From contig JAKAEE010000003.1 in the NCBI GenBank assembly GCA_021820065.1, forward strand, positions 1 through 64,000: a stretch of 64,000 nt of DNA. The letters run 5' to 3'. The position numbers and the translations under genes were made by a program. The notes under the pieces were generated by a model, which was not told where the DNA came from, ran no database searches, and worked only from the letters and a program-made list of their open reading frames with translations. Positions 46,660 through 56,035 of this stretch are shown here, one piece after another; the first letter of the stretch is position 1; each line of letters begins with the position of its first letter. Origin of the DNA: Bacteroidota bacterium (GTDB lineage Bacteria > Bacteroidota > Ignavibacteria > Ignavibacteriales > Melioribacteraceae).

Positions 46660-47370
46660 TTATAATTCAATTTGAACGCCGGCAAGCAGTGGAAGAAAAA
46701 TTTCCATAGGGTCCCAAAATTGAACATACCGCCCTTCAATGACTAAGCCGAGGTATGAATTCACTGCTATAGAGATGCCCGCGCCGAGGGCTGCAAAAAC
46801 TTTTGTTATTGATTTCCCTGATCCATTATAAATCGAGTAAGAAACATTTTGCGGAGATCTCTCGTGCCAGGAGGATATTATAATTTCGCCTATATTGATT
46901 CGGTACAAACCTGTTGTTAGCGACAAGAATGGTTTTATGAATGGCCGTGAAGAGGAAAAACGTGCAGAGACCGATGTTTCAATTGCACTTGTTGGTTTAC
47001 CGGAAATACTGTTATAATAACCTAAATAAACTGCTGGAACTACGCCAAATGGGAGATTACCGCCGCGATAAGGATAATGGCTATAGGAAACGTTCATAGC
47101 AAGATCTATTTGTGAGTTGAGTGAATGCGATAGACTACCCCCAATCACCCATCCATCTCCCCAATTACTTAAAATTCCCGTGGATAGATAATTAGATGAA
47201 ATGCCGCCGCAAATTTGAACCCGCCAAAAGCTTTGTGCATACATTAACTGCGAAAGCGCAAGAATAAAAACTACTGTAAAGATTGATCGTTTTGGACTCA
47301 TTGTGATGCTTAATATAATTATTGCAACCTTTGACAAAATTAATTTGGTTGTAAAAAAACAATTTATCAA
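46660..47370 (-). CDS. putative outer-membrane beta-barrel protein
   Basis: Signal peptide, alternating strands, C-terminal GVQIEL. Confidence 0.55.
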   Translation of the reverse strand: MINCFFTTKLILSKVAIIILSITMSPKRSIFTVVFILALSQLMYAQSFWRVQICGGISSNYLSTGILSNWGDGWVIGGSLSHSLNSQIDLAMNVSYSHYPYRGGNLPFGVVPAVYLGYYNSISGKPTSAIETSVSARFSSSRPFIKPFLSLTTGLYRINIGEIIISSWHERSPQNVSYSIYNGSGKSITKVFAALGAGISIAVNSYLGLVIEGRYVQFWDPMEIFLPLLAGVQIEL

Positions 47371-47515
47371 TACAAAAAGTAAGTGTTCCGAAAATTCATA
47401 CCGGTTTCAATTTACTATGACAACCGGCATTTATGTGATATATGCCGAGTTTCGTCAAAATTCATAGAAATTCAATTCGGCTTAATGTAATTTAAGCGCA
47501 ACCTTTTAGAGGATA

Positions 47516-49915
47516 ATGATGAAAAAGCTTTTTCTTTTTCTCATGTCGGTCTCAATTCTGCTCACCGCACAAACAAAAAAAGATTATCCCATTCAGCCGG
47601 TTCCCTTCACCGAAGTTCATATAAAAGACGGATTCTGGTACAACAGAATGGAAACCAACCGCACCGTTACGATTCCGTATGCGCTGAAACTTTTAGATGA
47701 AACCGGTCGCGTTAAAAACTTTGAGATTGCAGCCGGACTTCAGCACGGCGACTTCTGCAGCAAATATTATTTCGATGATTCCGACGTATATAAAGTGATT
47801 GAAGGAGCATCTTATGCATTGATGCTAAAGCCGGATAAAGAATTGGAAGAACGTGTAGATAAAATCATTTCGCTTATCGCTGCCGCACAGGAGAAAGACG
47901 GTTACTTATACACAGTAAGAACAATGGGTTCAAAAAAATTTGAAAAAGTTACCGGATCACAACGATGGGTGAATGAACAATGGAGTCATGAGCTTTACAA
48001 TCTCGGTCATCTCTATGAGGCGGCTGTAGCGCATTACATGGCGACGCACAAAAAAACTCTTTTGAACGTTGCGTTGAAAAGTGCCGAGCTTGTTAACAGT
48101 GTTTTCGGACCGGGAAAACTTGAACTGCCATCGGGTCATCAGGAAATTGAAATCGGGTTGGTAAAACTTTACCGAGTAACCGGTGAAGAAAAATATTTGA
48201 AGCTGGCAAAGTTTTTCCTCGATATGCGCGGTCATTATCTCAACGGGAGAAAATCTTGGGGAGAATATAACCAAGATCATAAACCGGTTATCGATCAAGA
48301 TGAAGCGGTTGGTCATGCCGTCAGAGCCGGTTACATGTATTCTGCAATGGCAGATGTTGCTGCGTTGACGGGAGACCAAGCATACCTAAACGCGTTGGAT
48401 AAAATTTGGAATAACGAGAACGGTAAGAAATTGTATTTAACGGGTGGTGTCGGCGCCACCGGTTCGTGGGAAGGATTCGGACCGAATTATGATTTGCCTA
48501 ACGCAAGCGCGTACAACGAAACGTGCGCATCGATCGCAAATGTGTTTTGGAATCACCGCATGTTTCTTCTAAGCGGCGACGCAAAATATCTTGATGTAAT
48601 GGAACGGACGCTATACAATGCGTTGCTTTCCGGAATCTCGATGAGCGGCGATAAATTTTTCTATCCGAATCCGCTTGAGTCTTTCGGTACTCACGAACGT
48701 GCGGTATGGTTTGACTGCGCTTGCTGTCCGACTAACGTTACCAGATTTATCGCATCGGTTGCAAATTATGTTTATGCGGTTGAAGACAACACTTTGTACG
48801 TTGATCTGTTCACGAACAATGAAACCGAGATCAAACTGAAAAACGGCGCTGTCAAATTAACTCAGCAAACAAATTATCCTTGGGACGGCGATGTAGAAAT
48901 TGTTGTTACGCCTCAAGCATCCGGTGAAAATTTCGAAATGAAAATCAGAATTCCCGGCTGGGCGCAAAACGAGCCGATCGCAACCGATCTTTATAAATTT
49001 ATGAATGCGCGAGAAGAAAACGTTTCGCTTTCGGTAAACGGTAAACCGGTTGAATTAAAAATTGAAAAAGGATTTGCAACCATAAGCAGAAATTGGAACG
49101 CCGGAGATATTGTAGAATTAAACCTTCCGATGGAAGTAAGAAGAATAATCGCCAACGAAAAAGTTGAAGCCGACCTCGGAAAGGTGGCGCTGCAACGCGG
49201 TCCCATCGTTTATGCCGCCGAATGGGTTGACAACAAGGACGGGTATGTTCGTAATATATTAGTGCCGGACGAAACAAATTTAACTGCGGAGTTCAGACCG
49301 AATTTTCTCAATGGTGTGGAAGTCATTGAAGGAAATGCATTGGGGTGCAGACTTGGAGCGGACAAAAAAACAATCGAAAAAACAGAACAGCACTTTTTGG
49401 CTATACCTTATTATGCTTGGGCTCATCGCGGTAAAGGCGAAATGAGTGTTTGGTTAGCAAGAGAAGAATCTGCCGTTCGCCCTCTTGCCGGTCCAACTAT
49501 ATTGACCGGCGCGGGGATAACCGCATCACACGGCAAAAATGCGGAAGCAATGATTGATCAAATCGAACCAAAGAGTTCTATCGATGAATCCGTTCCATAT
49601 TTTCATTGGTGGCCGAGCAAAGGTCAAAAAGAATGGGTGCAGTTCGATTTTCAGAAACCTGAAGAAGTTTCTCAAGTAGAAGTATATTGGTTTGATGATA
49701 CTGGAATCGGCGAATGCCGTGTGCCCGAATCGTGGAAAGTTTTTTATAAAGAAAATGAAAAGTGGGTTCCGGTTTACACTGTTGATAAATACGGTGTTGA
49801 GAAAGATAAATTCAATGGTGTTACTTTTGAAACTGCAAGAACTGCTGCGTTAAAAATTGAAATTCAGTCGCGGAAAGATTTTGCCGGCGGCATTCACGAA
49901 ATAAAAATAAAGTAG
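47516..49915 (+). CDS. glycoside hydrolase family 127 (DUF1680, beta-L-arabinofuranosidase-like)
   Basis: FDCACCPTNVTRFIASV Cys cluster; YLTGGVGATGSWEGFGPNYDLPNASAYNETCASI. Confidence 0.92.
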   Translation: MMKKLFLFLMSVSILLTAQTKKDYPIQPVPFTEVHIKDGFWYNRMETNRTVTIPYALKLLDETGRVKNFEIAAGLQHGDFCSKYYFDDSDVYKVIEGASYALMLKPDKELEERVDKIISLIAAAQEKDGYLYTVRTMGSKKFEKVTGSQRWVNEQWSHELYNLGHLYEAAVAHYMATHKKTLLNVALKSAELVNSVFGPGKLELPSGHQEIEIGLVKLYRVTGEEKYLKLAKFFLDMRGHYLNGRKSWGEYNQDHKPVIDQDEAVGHAVRAGYMYSAMADVAALTGDQAYLNALDKIWNNENGKKLYLTGGVGATGSWEGFGPNYDLPNASAYNETCASIANVFWNHRMFLLSGDAKYLDVMERTLYNALLSGISMSGDKFFYPNPLESFGTHERAVWFDCACCPTNVTRFIASVANYVYAVEDNTLYVDLFTNNETEIKLKNGAVKLTQQTNYPWDGDVEIVVTPQASGENFEMKIRIPGWAQNEPIATDLYKFMNAREENVSLSVNGKPVELKIEKGFATISRNWNAGDIVELNLPMEVRRIIANEKVEADLGKVALQRGPIVYAAEWVDNKDGYVRNILVPDETNLTAEFRPNFLNGVEVIEGNALGCRLGADKKTIEKTEQHFLAIPYYAWAHRGKGEMSVWLAREESAVRPLAGPTILTGAGITASHGKNAEAMIDQIEPKSSIDESVPYFHWWPSKGQKEWVQFDFQKPEEVSQVEVYWFDDTGIGECRVPESWKVFYKENEKWVPVYTVDKYGVEKDKFNGVTFETARTAALKIEIQSRKDFAGGIHEIKIK

Positions 49916-49923
49916 AGGAAAAA

Positions 49924-50424
49924 ATGTTTCGAACGATTTCAGATTTTATCGATGATTGGACTTACGAAAGCAGTGCGACACTCAAGATTTTTAATGCATT
50001 GACCAACGAATCGCTCAATCAAAAAGTTACTCCGGGAGGTAGATCTCTGGGAAGACTTGCATGGCATATCACTTTATCTCTTCCAGAAATGCTGAATCGT
50101 ACCGGGTTGGAGATTGGAACATTTGACGATTCGTCACCAGTGCCGACAACAGTATCAACAATAATTTCGGAGTATGAAAAATTCTCCCAAAAAGTCAGCG
50201 ATGAAATCAAAAAAAGCTGGAGTGACAAATCTCTCCTTGACAAAGTGAACATGTACGGTCAAACGTGGACGAAAGGAAAAGTTGTTGCAGCGTTGATTGG
50301 TCATCAAACTCATCACCGCGCGCAAATGACGGTGCTCATGAGACAGGCTGGTTTAAAAGTGCCGGGAGTTTATGGACCGGCAAAAGAAGAGTGGCCCGCT
50401 ATGGGAATGCCGGCTCAAGAATAG
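49924..50424 (+). CDS. DinB family protein
   Basis: LAWHITL and GHQTHHRAQMTVLMRQAG metal-ligand His pattern. Confidence 0.88.
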   Translation: MFRTISDFIDDWTYESSATLKIFNALTNESLNQKVTPGGRSLGRLAWHITLSLPEMLNRTGLEIGTFDDSSPVPTTVSTIISEYEKFSQKVSDEIKKSWSDKSLLDKVNMYGQTWTKGKVVAALIGHQTHHRAQMTVLMRQAGLKVPGVYGPAKEEWPAMGMPAQE

Positions 50425-50604
50425 TTTTAATCATGGCAAGAGTTTTATTAAATGGTAAGTGTAAGCGAGGTCTGCGAGCACAAGGTTTTTAAATAATTAA
50501 TGGTTATTTTGAACTCCCAACAGATGAGCCCATGTCGTTCACTCTATCTAACACGATCTCTGTTTTTAGTTGTGTTGCATTGACAATCAGTTAAGAGTTT
50601 TTTT

Positions 50605-52554
50605 ATGAGGGTTGCATTTTTATTCCTATTTGCATTCAGTGTCTTGACAGCACAGACAAGATTCGATTCACTAATTTCGAATATCAAATCCTTGCCTGAC
50701 ACAACTAAAGCTCGAATGCTTCTTGACTTCTGTTGGAATAACAGAAGCAGAAACCCACATCAGTCCTTAAACGGCGGGGAATCAGCGCTCAAAATTGCTC
50801 AATCGTTAAAAGATTTTAAGCTCCAGGCAAAGGCATACAATCTAATCGGTGTTGTTTATAGAAACTTGGGTAAGTATGAAAAAGCGATAGCATCATACAA
50901 AAATGCATTAAGAATTGCAGAATCCTCTGGCGATTCAACACAAATCGCGTATTCGTGCAACAACATCGGCGGGTTATACCGCCTTGAGGGGAACAACACA
51001 ATTGCGCTTGAATATATTTTACGGGGTTTAAAAATTTTCGAGAACCGTCACGATAAAGCAGGGATGGCTTTTTGCACTATCAATATAGGGTTGATTTACC
51101 GAAGCCAGCAAAATTATATCAAAGCGCTTGAGTACTTAGACTTCACATTGAAACTTCGCGATGAAATTAAAGATCTGCCAGGCAAAGCACTTGCTCTTAA
51201 CTTGATTGCAGAAATTCATTATGAACAAGGGGACATTAACGATGCGCTCAATTATTTTTTCGAAGTTGAAAAAGAATACACTGCCGTTGACGATAAAAAA
51301 GGATTAGCCGCAACGTGGGGCGGTATCGGAGATATTTATTATGATAAGAAAGACTACAAGAACGCCTTGCTATACAGAACCAAAGCTCTCGAAATGTCCA
51401 AGAAAATTAATTACCTGGAAGGATTGATCAATAATTATTGCAGCATAGGGTTGATTTACGCCAGACTTGGTCAGTTCGCAAAGGGAAGCGAATTTATGGA
51501 CGAAGCAAAAAGAACAGCGTCAGGCTTCAAAGAGGTTTATTCGCAGATGGAACTGGATAAATACCTTGCCGAGTTTTACGAGATTAAAAAAGATTATTCG
51601 CTTGCTATGACGCATTTGAAAAACTATCAAGCTCTGAAAGACTCGGTCAACAAGCTGGATAATATAGCGATGGTTACCGAAATGGAAGCTGTGCATAAAG
51701 CGGAAAAAGCCGAACGTGAAAATGCAATTCTGACGAAAGATATTGAAGCCGAGCGCCAACAAAGAAATAACTGGATTGTTATTGCACTGCTTGTTATAGC
51801 CATCGCAATAATTACTTACAATAGATATCACTCTAAAAAAATGGCGCATGTGAAGCTTCAAGAACTGAACGCACTGAAAGATAAATTTTTCAGTATCATT
51901 GCGCACGATCTTAAGAATCCGTTTAGCGTAATTTTTGCTTATACCGAGACACTGCTGAACCAATACAACGAGTTGGACGAGAAAGTAAAGTTGAAATTGC
52001 TCAACGATATTGATAAAACGAGCAAACAAACCTACCGCTTGCTGGAGAATCTTCTTTATTGGTCGCAAACCCAAACCGGAAAAATGGAATTTCATCCCGA
52101 TAATTTTGATTTGTCAGAATTGATTAGACAAACTTTTTCTTTGGTTGAGGGAGCCGCTAAAAACAAAAACATTGAACTAACGACTAATGTTGCCGACTCT
52201 GTTGATGTTTATGGCGATGAACAAATGATAAAACTGATTTTACGAAATTTAGTTACGAACGGGATTAAATTTACAAACAATGGCGGACGCGTTTCCGTTT
52301 TGTTAAGTGGCTCAGACGGGACCAATGAGATTTGCATAGAAGATACCGGCATAGGTATTTCTGAGGAGAAGCTGGGAAAACTTTTTAAAATAGAAAATGT
52401 TACAAAATCTGAAGGAACCGCCGGTGAAAAAGGCACAGGATTAGGATTAGTGCTCTGCAAAGAATTTGTTGAGAGACACGGCGGCAAAATTAGTGTGGAA
52501 AGCGAAGTCGGCAAAGGAAGTAAATTTATTTTAACCCTTCCTTCAAAGATTTGA
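50605..52554 (+). CDS. TPR-containing sensor histidine kinase
   Basis: Tandem TPRs, one TM, IIAHDLKNPFSVIFAYTETLL, GTGLGLVLCKEF. Confidence 0.94.
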   Translation: MRVAFLFLFAFSVLTAQTRFDSLISNIKSLPDTTKARMLLDFCWNNRSRNPHQSLNGGESALKIAQSLKDFKLQAKAYNLIGVVYRNLGKYEKAIASYKNALRIAESSGDSTQIAYSCNNIGGLYRLEGNNTIALEYILRGLKIFENRHDKAGMAFCTINIGLIYRSQQNYIKALEYLDFTLKLRDEIKDLPGKALALNLIAEIHYEQGDINDALNYFFEVEKEYTAVDDKKGLAATWGGIGDIYYDKKDYKNALLYRTKALEMSKKINYLEGLINNYCSIGLIYARLGQFAKGSEFMDEAKRTASGFKEVYSQMELDKYLAEFYEIKKDYSLAMTHLKNYQALKDSVNKLDNIAMVTEMEAVHKAEKAERENAILTKDIEAERQQRNNWIVIALLVIAIAIITYNRYHSKKMAHVKLQELNALKDKFFSIIAHDLKNPFSVIFAYTETLLNQYNELDEKVKLKLLNDIDKTSKQTYRLLENLLYWSQTQTGKMEFHPDNFDLSELIRQTFSLVEGAAKNKNIELTTNVADSVDVYGDEQMIKLILRNLVTNGIKFTNNGGRVSVLLSGSDGTNEICIEDTGIGISEEKLGKLFKIENVTKSEGTAGEKGTGLGLVLCKEFVERHGGKISVESEVGKGSKFILTLPSKI

Positions 52555-52690
52555 AAAATTTCTTTTATAACTACGCACTGATGGTCTATGTTTTTAGACG
52601 GATTCATTATTTTTGTTCTCAGATTTAGTTTTCGAAATCCGCAATATTTTATATTAAATTTCAATGTCTTAAAAGTTAGGAATAATTATT

Positions 52691-53308
52691 ATGCTAAAAT
52701 TTTTAATACCAAAAGAAGAAAAATACTTCCAATATTTTAACGAGATGATTGCTAACGTTGTTGCTATGGCGGAACTGACAAAAAAATTATTTTCGGAATT
52801 GCCATACAACGCGGAAGTGATTCATCAAATCAAATCGCTGGAAAAACGATGCGATGAAATATCTTCCCGTGTAATTAAAAAGCTCAACAAGACGTTTATT
52901 ACACCATTTGATAGAGAAGATATCTTAACACTTACGAAAAGAATAGAAGGTGTGAGCAACGCATTAAAATCTTTGGCGGTGAGACTCGAAATTGTGAATC
53001 TCGATGTTGCGCTGGATTCCGCTATTAAGCTAACGGAAATCATTCATCTTCAAGTAACCGAGTTGCAAGCTGCTATTAGTAAACTTAAAGAAAGAGACGA
53101 GGTTGAAAATCACTGCAAAGTGGTGAAAGATTTGGAATCGGAAGCAGATATAATTCATCAAGAAACCCTAAAGAAAATTTTTGCGACAACCAATGATGCA
53201 GTAATGCTAATCAAGAAAAGAGACATCCTTGATATGCTGGAAAAAACTATAGATAGAAATCAACTTGTTGCAAACCTAATCTTAATAATCTTTATCAAAA
53301 ATAGTTGA
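52691..53308 (+). CDS. DUF47 family (PhoU-like) protein, phosphate-transport accessory
   Basis: FQYFNEMIANVVAMAELTKKLF...HQIKSLEKRCDEISSRVIKKLNKTFITPFDREDI. Confidence 0.9.
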   Translation: MLKFLIPKEEKYFQYFNEMIANVVAMAELTKKLFSELPYNAEVIHQIKSLEKRCDEISSRVIKKLNKTFITPFDREDILTLTKRIEGVSNALKSLAVRLEIVNLDVALDSAIKLTEIIHLQVTELQAAISKLKERDEVENHCKVVKDLESEADIIHQETLKKIFATTNDAVMLIKKRDILDMLEKTIDRNQLVANLILIIFIKNS

Positions 53309-53317
53309 CGGATAAAA

Positions 53318-54310
53318 ATGACATTTCCCATACTCATCATTTCAATGGCTCTCATATTTGATTTCTATAATGGAATGAATGATGCAGCAAACTCTATAGC
53401 CACCGTAGTATCTACAAGAGTTCTCTCGCCGATTCAAGCGGTTGCGTGGGCAGCCTTTTTTAATTTCTTCGCAGCGTTTACATTCGGTGTCAGCGTAGCA
53501 AACACAATTGGCAAAGGCATCGTTGATGTTTCGGTGATAGATAACTTTGTTTTAATCTCGTCATTAGCCGGCGCCATACTTACAAGTTCCGTAGCAACCC
53601 ACATGGGATATCCTATCAGCGTGTCTCATGCAATAATCGGCGGTTTGGGCGGTGCAGCTTTAACTAAAGCTGGCGCTGCCTCTTTGATAGTGTCTGGCTA
53701 TACTAAAGTCTTCATCTTCATTTTTTTAGCACCAATTCTTGGACTTGTAATTGCATTGTTCTTTTCAATTATTACACTTTGGGTTGTGAAAAACAGTGTA
53801 CCGAGAAGAGTGGACAGTATTTTTCGGAAACTTCAATTAATTTCTGCCGCACTTTATAGTTTAAGTCACGGAACCAACGATGCGCAAAAAACGATGGGGA
53901 TTATTGCTATTGTTTTATTTACCAACGGACTGCTTGGAGGAAGTTTTTACGTTCCGTTTTGGGTTGTAATACTTAGTCATTCGGTAATAGCATTAGGAAC
54001 ATTTATCGGCGGCTGGAAAGTAATTAAAACTCTCGGCATGAGGATGACAAAGTTGACACCTTTTGGTGGGTTTAGTGCTGAAACATCCGCAGGCTTAACT
54101 ATTTTGGGTGCAACTGCCTTTGGTATTCCGGTCAGCACAACACATACGATTACTGGTTCAATTGCCGGAGTTGGTCTCGTGAAGGGGGTTGGCGGAATCA
54201 AATGGTCGGTTGCAAAGAATATTTTGTGGGCGTGGATTTTAACAATTCCAATGTCGGCATTCTTTTCATTTGCTACTTATTCAATTTTGAAAGCGCTTTT
54301 TCTTTCATAG
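53318..54310 (+). CDS. inorganic phosphate transporter, PiT family
   Basis: FDFYNGMNDAANSIATVVSTRVLSP; SHGTNDAQKTMGIIAI; GIPVSTTHTITGSI. Confidence 0.95.
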   Translation: MTFPILIISMALIFDFYNGMNDAANSIATVVSTRVLSPIQAVAWAAFFNFFAAFTFGVSVANTIGKGIVDVSVIDNFVLISSLAGAILTSSVATHMGYPISVSHAIIGGLGGAALTKAGAASLIVSGYTKVFIFIFLAPILGLVIALFFSIITLWVVKNSVPRRVDSIFRKLQLISAALYSLSHGTNDAQKTMGIIAIVLFTNGLLGGSFYVPFWVVILSHSVIALGTFIGGWKVIKTLGMRMTKLTPFGGFSAETSAGLTILGATAFGIPVSTTHTITGSIAGVGLVKGVGGIKWSVAKNILWAWILTIPMSAFFSFATYSILKALFLS

Positions 54311-54434
54311 CACAGAATTAGCTTTGTCTTGGATTCTAACTATTCCTCTCAGCACGTTGGTATCCGCAATTGCGTATATGATTGTAAAATTATTTTGATT
54401 GAAGACTTCATTGTTCGCGCATAATTTTGAACCG

Positions 54435-54462
54435 GCTCCAACTTCTATCTTCTAACTCCTTT
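54435..54462. repeat. heptanucleotide tandem array F (GCTCCAA CTTCTAT CTTCTAA CTCCTTT)
   Basis: Four consecutive 7-mers, upstream of glyQS; weakest array. Confidence 0.55.
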
Positions 54463-54499
54463 TAGTATATTTGCGCGAAAAATTTTTAAGAGGTGTACC

Positions 54500-55993
54500 A
54501 TCGCTAAGAATCAGAATGAACCAGTCTCGCCGAGTCAAGGCGGGACTGTAGAAAAAATTGTATCGCTTGCCAAACGTAGAGGATTTGTATTTCAGTCAAG
54601 CGAAATATATGGCGGATTAAACGGCTGCTGGGATTACGGTCCGCTCGGCGTTGAACTCTTGAAGAACGTTAAAGAAGAATGGTGGAAAGCGATGACCTAC
54701 CGTGAGGATGTCGAAGGTCTGGACGCATCAATACTAATGCATCCGCGCGTTTGGGAAGCCTCCGGTCACGTTGAAAACTTTACTGATCCAATGATTGACT
54801 GCAAACAATGCAAAGCGAGATTCAGATTAGATACACTGGCGGAACTCCTTTCCAATAAGAATAAAGAAAAAGGGTTGATCGAACTGCAAAAAACCGCTGA
54901 AGGTGAAGCGGTAATTCAATCGTTGGATTCTAATCTATCTCTTAATGATAAAGTTACGGCTGTTCTTGAAAATCCAAACGCCGCTCCGAAATTTTTAGAG
55001 TTGCTCAACTGTCCTCAATGCGGAAACAAAGGCACATTCACTCAGCCGCGAAAATTCAATTTGATGTTCAAAACTTTTCTCGGTCCTGTTGACGATTCTG
55101 CAAACATAATTTATCTGCGACCGGAGACCGCTCAAGGTATTTTTGTAAACTTTTTGAACGTTTTGAATTCAAGCCGCCAAAAACTTCCGTTTGGAATTGC
55201 GCAGATCGGCAAAGCGTTCCGTAATGAAATTAACACAAAAAACTTTTTGTTCCGCACGCGCGAATTTGAACAGATGGAAATGCAATATTTCTGCAAACAA
55301 GGAACCGATAAGCAGCATTACGATGAATGGAAAGAAAGAAGAATTAGCTGGTTCAAATCGCTTGGAATGACCGCTGACAAATTACGATTTCACGATCACC
55401 CGAAAGATAAACTTGCTCACTACGCAAAAGAAGCGACAGATATTGAATATGAATTTCCGTTCGGCTGGGGAGAGATAGAAGGAATTCACAACAGAACCGA
55501 TTTTGATTTGAGCCGGCATCAAGAATATTCCGGCAAGTCGCAGCTATATTTTGACGATGAGACGAAGGAGAAATTTATTCCGTACATCATAGAAACATCC
55601 GCCGGTGCGAGCCGATCATTCATGGCGTTTTTAGTTGATGCGTATTATGAAGAGGAAGTCCGCGGTGAACAAAGAAGCGTTTTAAGATTTCATCCCAAGT
55701 TAGCGCCGATTAAAGCGGCAATTCTCCCGCTCGTCAACAAAGACGGTATGCCGGAGATCGCGAAGAAAATTGAAAGCGACTTAAGACCATTCTTAAGAAT
55801 TTTCTACGATGACAAAGGTGCAGTTGGTCGTCGTTACAGAAGAATGGATGAAGCCGGAACGCCATTCTGCATTACAGTTGACACGCAGACATTGCATGAC
55901 GAAACCGTTACTGTTCGTGAGCGCGATTCGATGGAGCAGGTGAGAGTTTCAATTAGCGGATTGTTGAATTATCTTCTAGAGAAACTAAGATAA
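54500..55993 (+). CDS. glyQS: glycyl-tRNA synthetase (alpha2 type); apparent ATC start at 54500
   Basis: In-frame conserved N-terminus VEKIVSLAKRRGFVFQSSEIYGGLNGCWDYGPLGVELLKN upstream of the tracked TTG 54659; class II motifs (YLRPETAQGIFVNF, FRTREFEQMEMQYF). AAGAGGTG SD before ATC. Confidence 0.9.
   Translation: MAKNQNEPVSPSQGGTVEKIVSLAKRRGFVFQSSEIYGGLNGCWDYGPLGVELLKNVKEEWWKAMTYREDVEGLDASILMHPRVWEASGHVENFTDPMIDCKQCKARFRLDTLAELLSNKNKEKGLIELQKTAEGEAVIQSLDSNLSLNDKVTAVLENPNAAPKFLELLNCPQCGNKGTFTQPRKFNLMFKTFLGPVDDSANIIYLRPETAQGIFVNFLNVLNSSRQKLPFGIAQIGKAFRNEINTKNFLFRTREFEQMEMQYFCKQGTDKQHYDEWKERRISWFKSLGMTADKLRFHDHPKDKLAHYAKEATDIEYEFPFGWGEIEGIHNRTDFDLSRHQEYSGKSQLYFDDETKEKFIPYIIETSAGASRSFMAFLVDAYYEEEVRGEQRSVLRFHPKLAPIKAAILPLVNKDGMPEIAKKIESDLRPFLRIFYDDKGAVGRRYRRMDEAGTPFCITVDTQTLHDETVTVRERDSMEQVRVSISGLLNYLLEKLR
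54522..54548 (+). repeat. palindromic element/hairpin CAGTCTCGCC-GAGTCAA-GGCGGGACTG within the 5' coding region of glyQS
   Basis: 10-bp stem with one G:U wobble. Confidence 0.85.
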
Positions 55994-56001
55994 GTATGCC
56001 A

Positions 56002-56026
56002 TGGAGACGCGCTTGACACGTCTCCA
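56002..56026. repeat. palindrome TGGAGACG-CGCTTGACA-CGTCTCCA between convergent genes
   Basis: 8-bp perfect arms. Confidence 0.85.
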
Positions 56027-56035
56027 CCCCTTCGA

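Noticed and set aside
51520-52095. 191-aa minus-strand ORF
   Set aside because: Antisense to the TPR histidine kinase; no recognisable protein features.
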